NCBI GenBank assembly: GCA_030600725.1 | Contig: JAUVLN010000137.1 | Location: forward strand, 1-6,264 | Length of the DNA: 6,264 nucleotides | Direction: 5' to 3' | Source of the DNA: Thermoplasmatota archaeon | GTDB lineage: Archaea; Thermoplasmatota; Penumbrarchaeia; Penumbrarchaeales; Penumbrarchaeaceae | Part shown: positions 4,867 through 6,264 of the stretch, piece by piece | Layout of the letters: the number at the start of each line of letters is the position of its first letter | Numbering within the stretch: position 1 is the first letter of the stretch | Program-made: the position numbers and the translations under genes | Notes under the pieces: model-generated | Told to the model about the DNA's origin: nothing | What the model saw: the letters and a program-made list of their open reading frames with translations, nothing else | The model's database searches: none

Positions 4867-6264
4867 ATGGGAATGATCGGTAAAAGGCTAATTGCGATTT
4901 TTCTAGGGCTCATGCTGCTTGTTATGATCGCACCCACCGCGATGGCGCATGAGGATGGGCTCTTCGCGATCCTGATCTGCGAGGAGGGGTCCTTCGGCTC
5001 CGGGGAGTCGCCGAAGGTAGAGGTGCATACATTCGATAAGGGCGAGAGGATCGATGTGGATTCACCTCCCACTATCATGTTCCAATCGGGATCATCGGAT
5101 GAAGGAAGGGAGATCCATACGATAAAGATGGACACGGGGATCTACGAGGGGCAGATCAACATTGTCAAGAGCGACCTGATAGGGTCAAGGTATGGGTACG
5201 CATATTTCCATGATTCCGTTGACCTATCCGAGGATAGAAGCGTTTTCATGACCAGATCATGGAGCGGGGAGGACGATGAGGAGTACGACTACCTCTACGA
5301 TGGAGACAATATGGATGTAGCGATGGTCGGGCTTGAGCCGACGGGAGTGGATCAGAGCGGGCTCCACATCGACTACGAGTACATTGACCCCGCAGGATAT
5401 CCGTGGGGCCCGGGGGAGAGCGTCGAGTTCAGGGTGATGGTGACAGAGGACGGGTCGCCGATCGATCCTGTATCCATGGAGATCTCTTACGAGGATTACG
5501 ACACCTACGAGAACGTTGATATCCCCTACGATAACCTCTCCGTGGGGGTATACGAGGCGTTCTTCACGATCCCCACGGTGAAGCACAGCACCGGTTTCGA
5601 GGTTGAGATAGATGTCAAAACGGAGGACGACAGAGAATGGGAGGAATTCGGCCTGGAGATAAATCTCTACCAGGTGTGGTTCCACGACATCTCCACGGAT
5701 CGAACCGACAGGACATTCGAACTCCACGTGGCGGACATGGAAGGTAAGCCGATATCCGGAGCGGAGATATTCTTCGAATCCGATTCGGACGGATACATAC
5801 AGGACAGAAAGATAGCAGACGGTGAGGGGATGGCCGAATTCACCATAACCGAGGTCACGGAGGACCTCTACCTGAGGGGATGGGTTGAGAAGGATGGATT
5901 CAATCAGACCTTCGAGGGGGAGTTATATCACATCGTGGATGAGGAGGGCCCAGATCCTTGCAATTACGTCCCCGAACCTTACAAGTGGGGTTTCCAGGTC
6001 GTCACATTGGACGAGACGTTCGATGTGGATGAGGACGAGATCATCCATCAATACTGTGGCTTCATAGACGGTGAACCGATAGAGAACGGCGCGGTCTACT
6101 ATTACGCCCACAACGACAACGAGAACCTCGGTTTCGGGAGTGCTATGACGAACGATACCGGGGTCTTCTTGATCACCTTCGACGGCCCAAACAGCGTCGA
6201 TAGATCTGTGACCCTGGATTTCGAGACGGATATCGGATATCACCCTGCGCCGTTCGTGGGGTTC
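4867..6264 (+). CDS. Large acidic secreted protein with Ig-like/macroglobulin-like domains (3' truncated)
   Basis: The frame is open from ATG 4867 to the window end: 466 residues with no stop, so the protein is longer. The signal peptide has KR at 6-7, a hydrophobic core at about 8-24 and an AMA-type cleavage site before HEDG (about residue 28). Residues 28-165 are beta-rich and unrecognised. Residues about 172-260 resemble an MG2-like domain of alpha-2-macroglobulins (GESVEFRVMVTEDGSPID, then GVYEAFFTIP). Residues about 279-355 look like a carboxypeptidase-regulatory/Ig-like domain (GKPISGAEIFF, then ADGEGMAEFTI). A further Ig-like unit starts near 399 (DGEPIENGAVYYYA, then TNDTGVFLITF). Cys365 and Cys397 could form a disulfide. 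Asp and Glu are very frequent. ATG 4873 is an equally plausible start, since GGAG (4860-4863) is 3 bases from 4867 but 9 from 4873. Surface adhesion or ligand binding is inferred; an enzyme or membrane anchor may lie beyond the window. Confidence 0.85.
   Translation, partial: MGMIGKRLIAIFLGLMLLVMIAPTAMAHEDGLFAILICEEGSFGSGESPKVEVHTFDKGERIDVDSPPTIMFQSGSSDEGREIHTIKMDTGIYEGQINIVKSDLIGSRYGYAYFHDSVDLSEDRSVFMTRSWSGEDDEEYDYLYDGDNMDVAMVGLEPTGVDQSGLHIDYEYIDPAGYPWGPGESVEFRVMVTEDGSPIDPVSMEISYEDYDTYENVDIPYDNLSVGVYEAFFTIPTVKHSTGFEVEIDVKTEDDREWEEFGLEINLYQVWFHDISTDRTDRTFELHVADMEGKPISGAEIFFESDSDGYIQDRKIADGEGMAEFTITEVTEDLYLRGWVEKDGFNQTFEGELYHIVDEEGPDPCNYVPEPYKWGFQVVTLDETFDVDEDEIIHQYCGFIDGEPIENGAVYYYAHNDNENLGFGSAMTNDTGVFLITFDGPNSVDRSVTLDFETDIGYHPAPFVGF

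Noticed and set aside
5257..5727. Open frame of 156 codons on the minus strand
   Set aside because: It is antisense to the uninterrupted + strand frame starting at 4867, which has a signal peptide and Ig-like domains.
5776..5811. ESDSDGYIQDRK resembling an EF-hand/dockerin calcium loop
   Set aside because: The first acidic position is Glu, the twelfth position is Lys instead of Glu/Asp, and it lies in the strand-turn region typical of an Ig-like repeat. Only a chance resemblance is supported.

Overview
The window looks archaeal, most likely from the Thermoplasmatota or a related euryarchaeal lineage. The signs are AT-rich TATA-type boxes about 25-35 bases before start codons, short leaders, Shine-Dalgarno sequences resembling GGAGGTGAT, heavy use of AGG/AGA (Arg) and ATA (Ile) codons, a TadC/FlaJ-like membrane protein followed by a pilin-like protein, and a PKD-repeat surface protein held by one C-terminal membrane span. 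The lineage is inferred from style, since no rRNA or other marker gene is present.

All supported genes are on the + strand, and every product is a membrane, secreted or lipid-anchored protein. Bases 1-515 hold the C-terminal end of a type II secretion system F (TadC/FlaJ-like) platform protein. It is followed after a 12-base gap by a small type IV pilin-like protein with a beta-rich C-terminal domain (528-968), and the two look co-transcribed and translationally coupled. A TATA-like run then precedes a 909-residue cell-surface protein (1011-3740) made of a signal peptide, a carbohydrate-binding-family-9-like domain, six PKD/Ig-like repeats, a C-terminal membrane helix and a basic tail. Next, with its own TATA box, comes a 302-residue lipoprotein of unknown function (3835-4743), closed by a strong hairpin plus T-tract and an 11-base tandem repeat. 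The last gene, again with its own TATA box, begins at 4867 and runs off the window end. It encodes a very acidic secreted protein with several Ig-like/macroglobulin-like beta domains.

Together this is a cell-envelope locus: part of a type IV pilus-like assembly machine beside three separately promoted surface proteins that could bind glycans or other extracellular ligands. Nothing in the sequence proves that the pilus genes and the surface proteins work together. There is no gene-free stretch over 300 bases, and I saw no tRNA, rRNA, CRISPR array, insertion sequence or phage gene.
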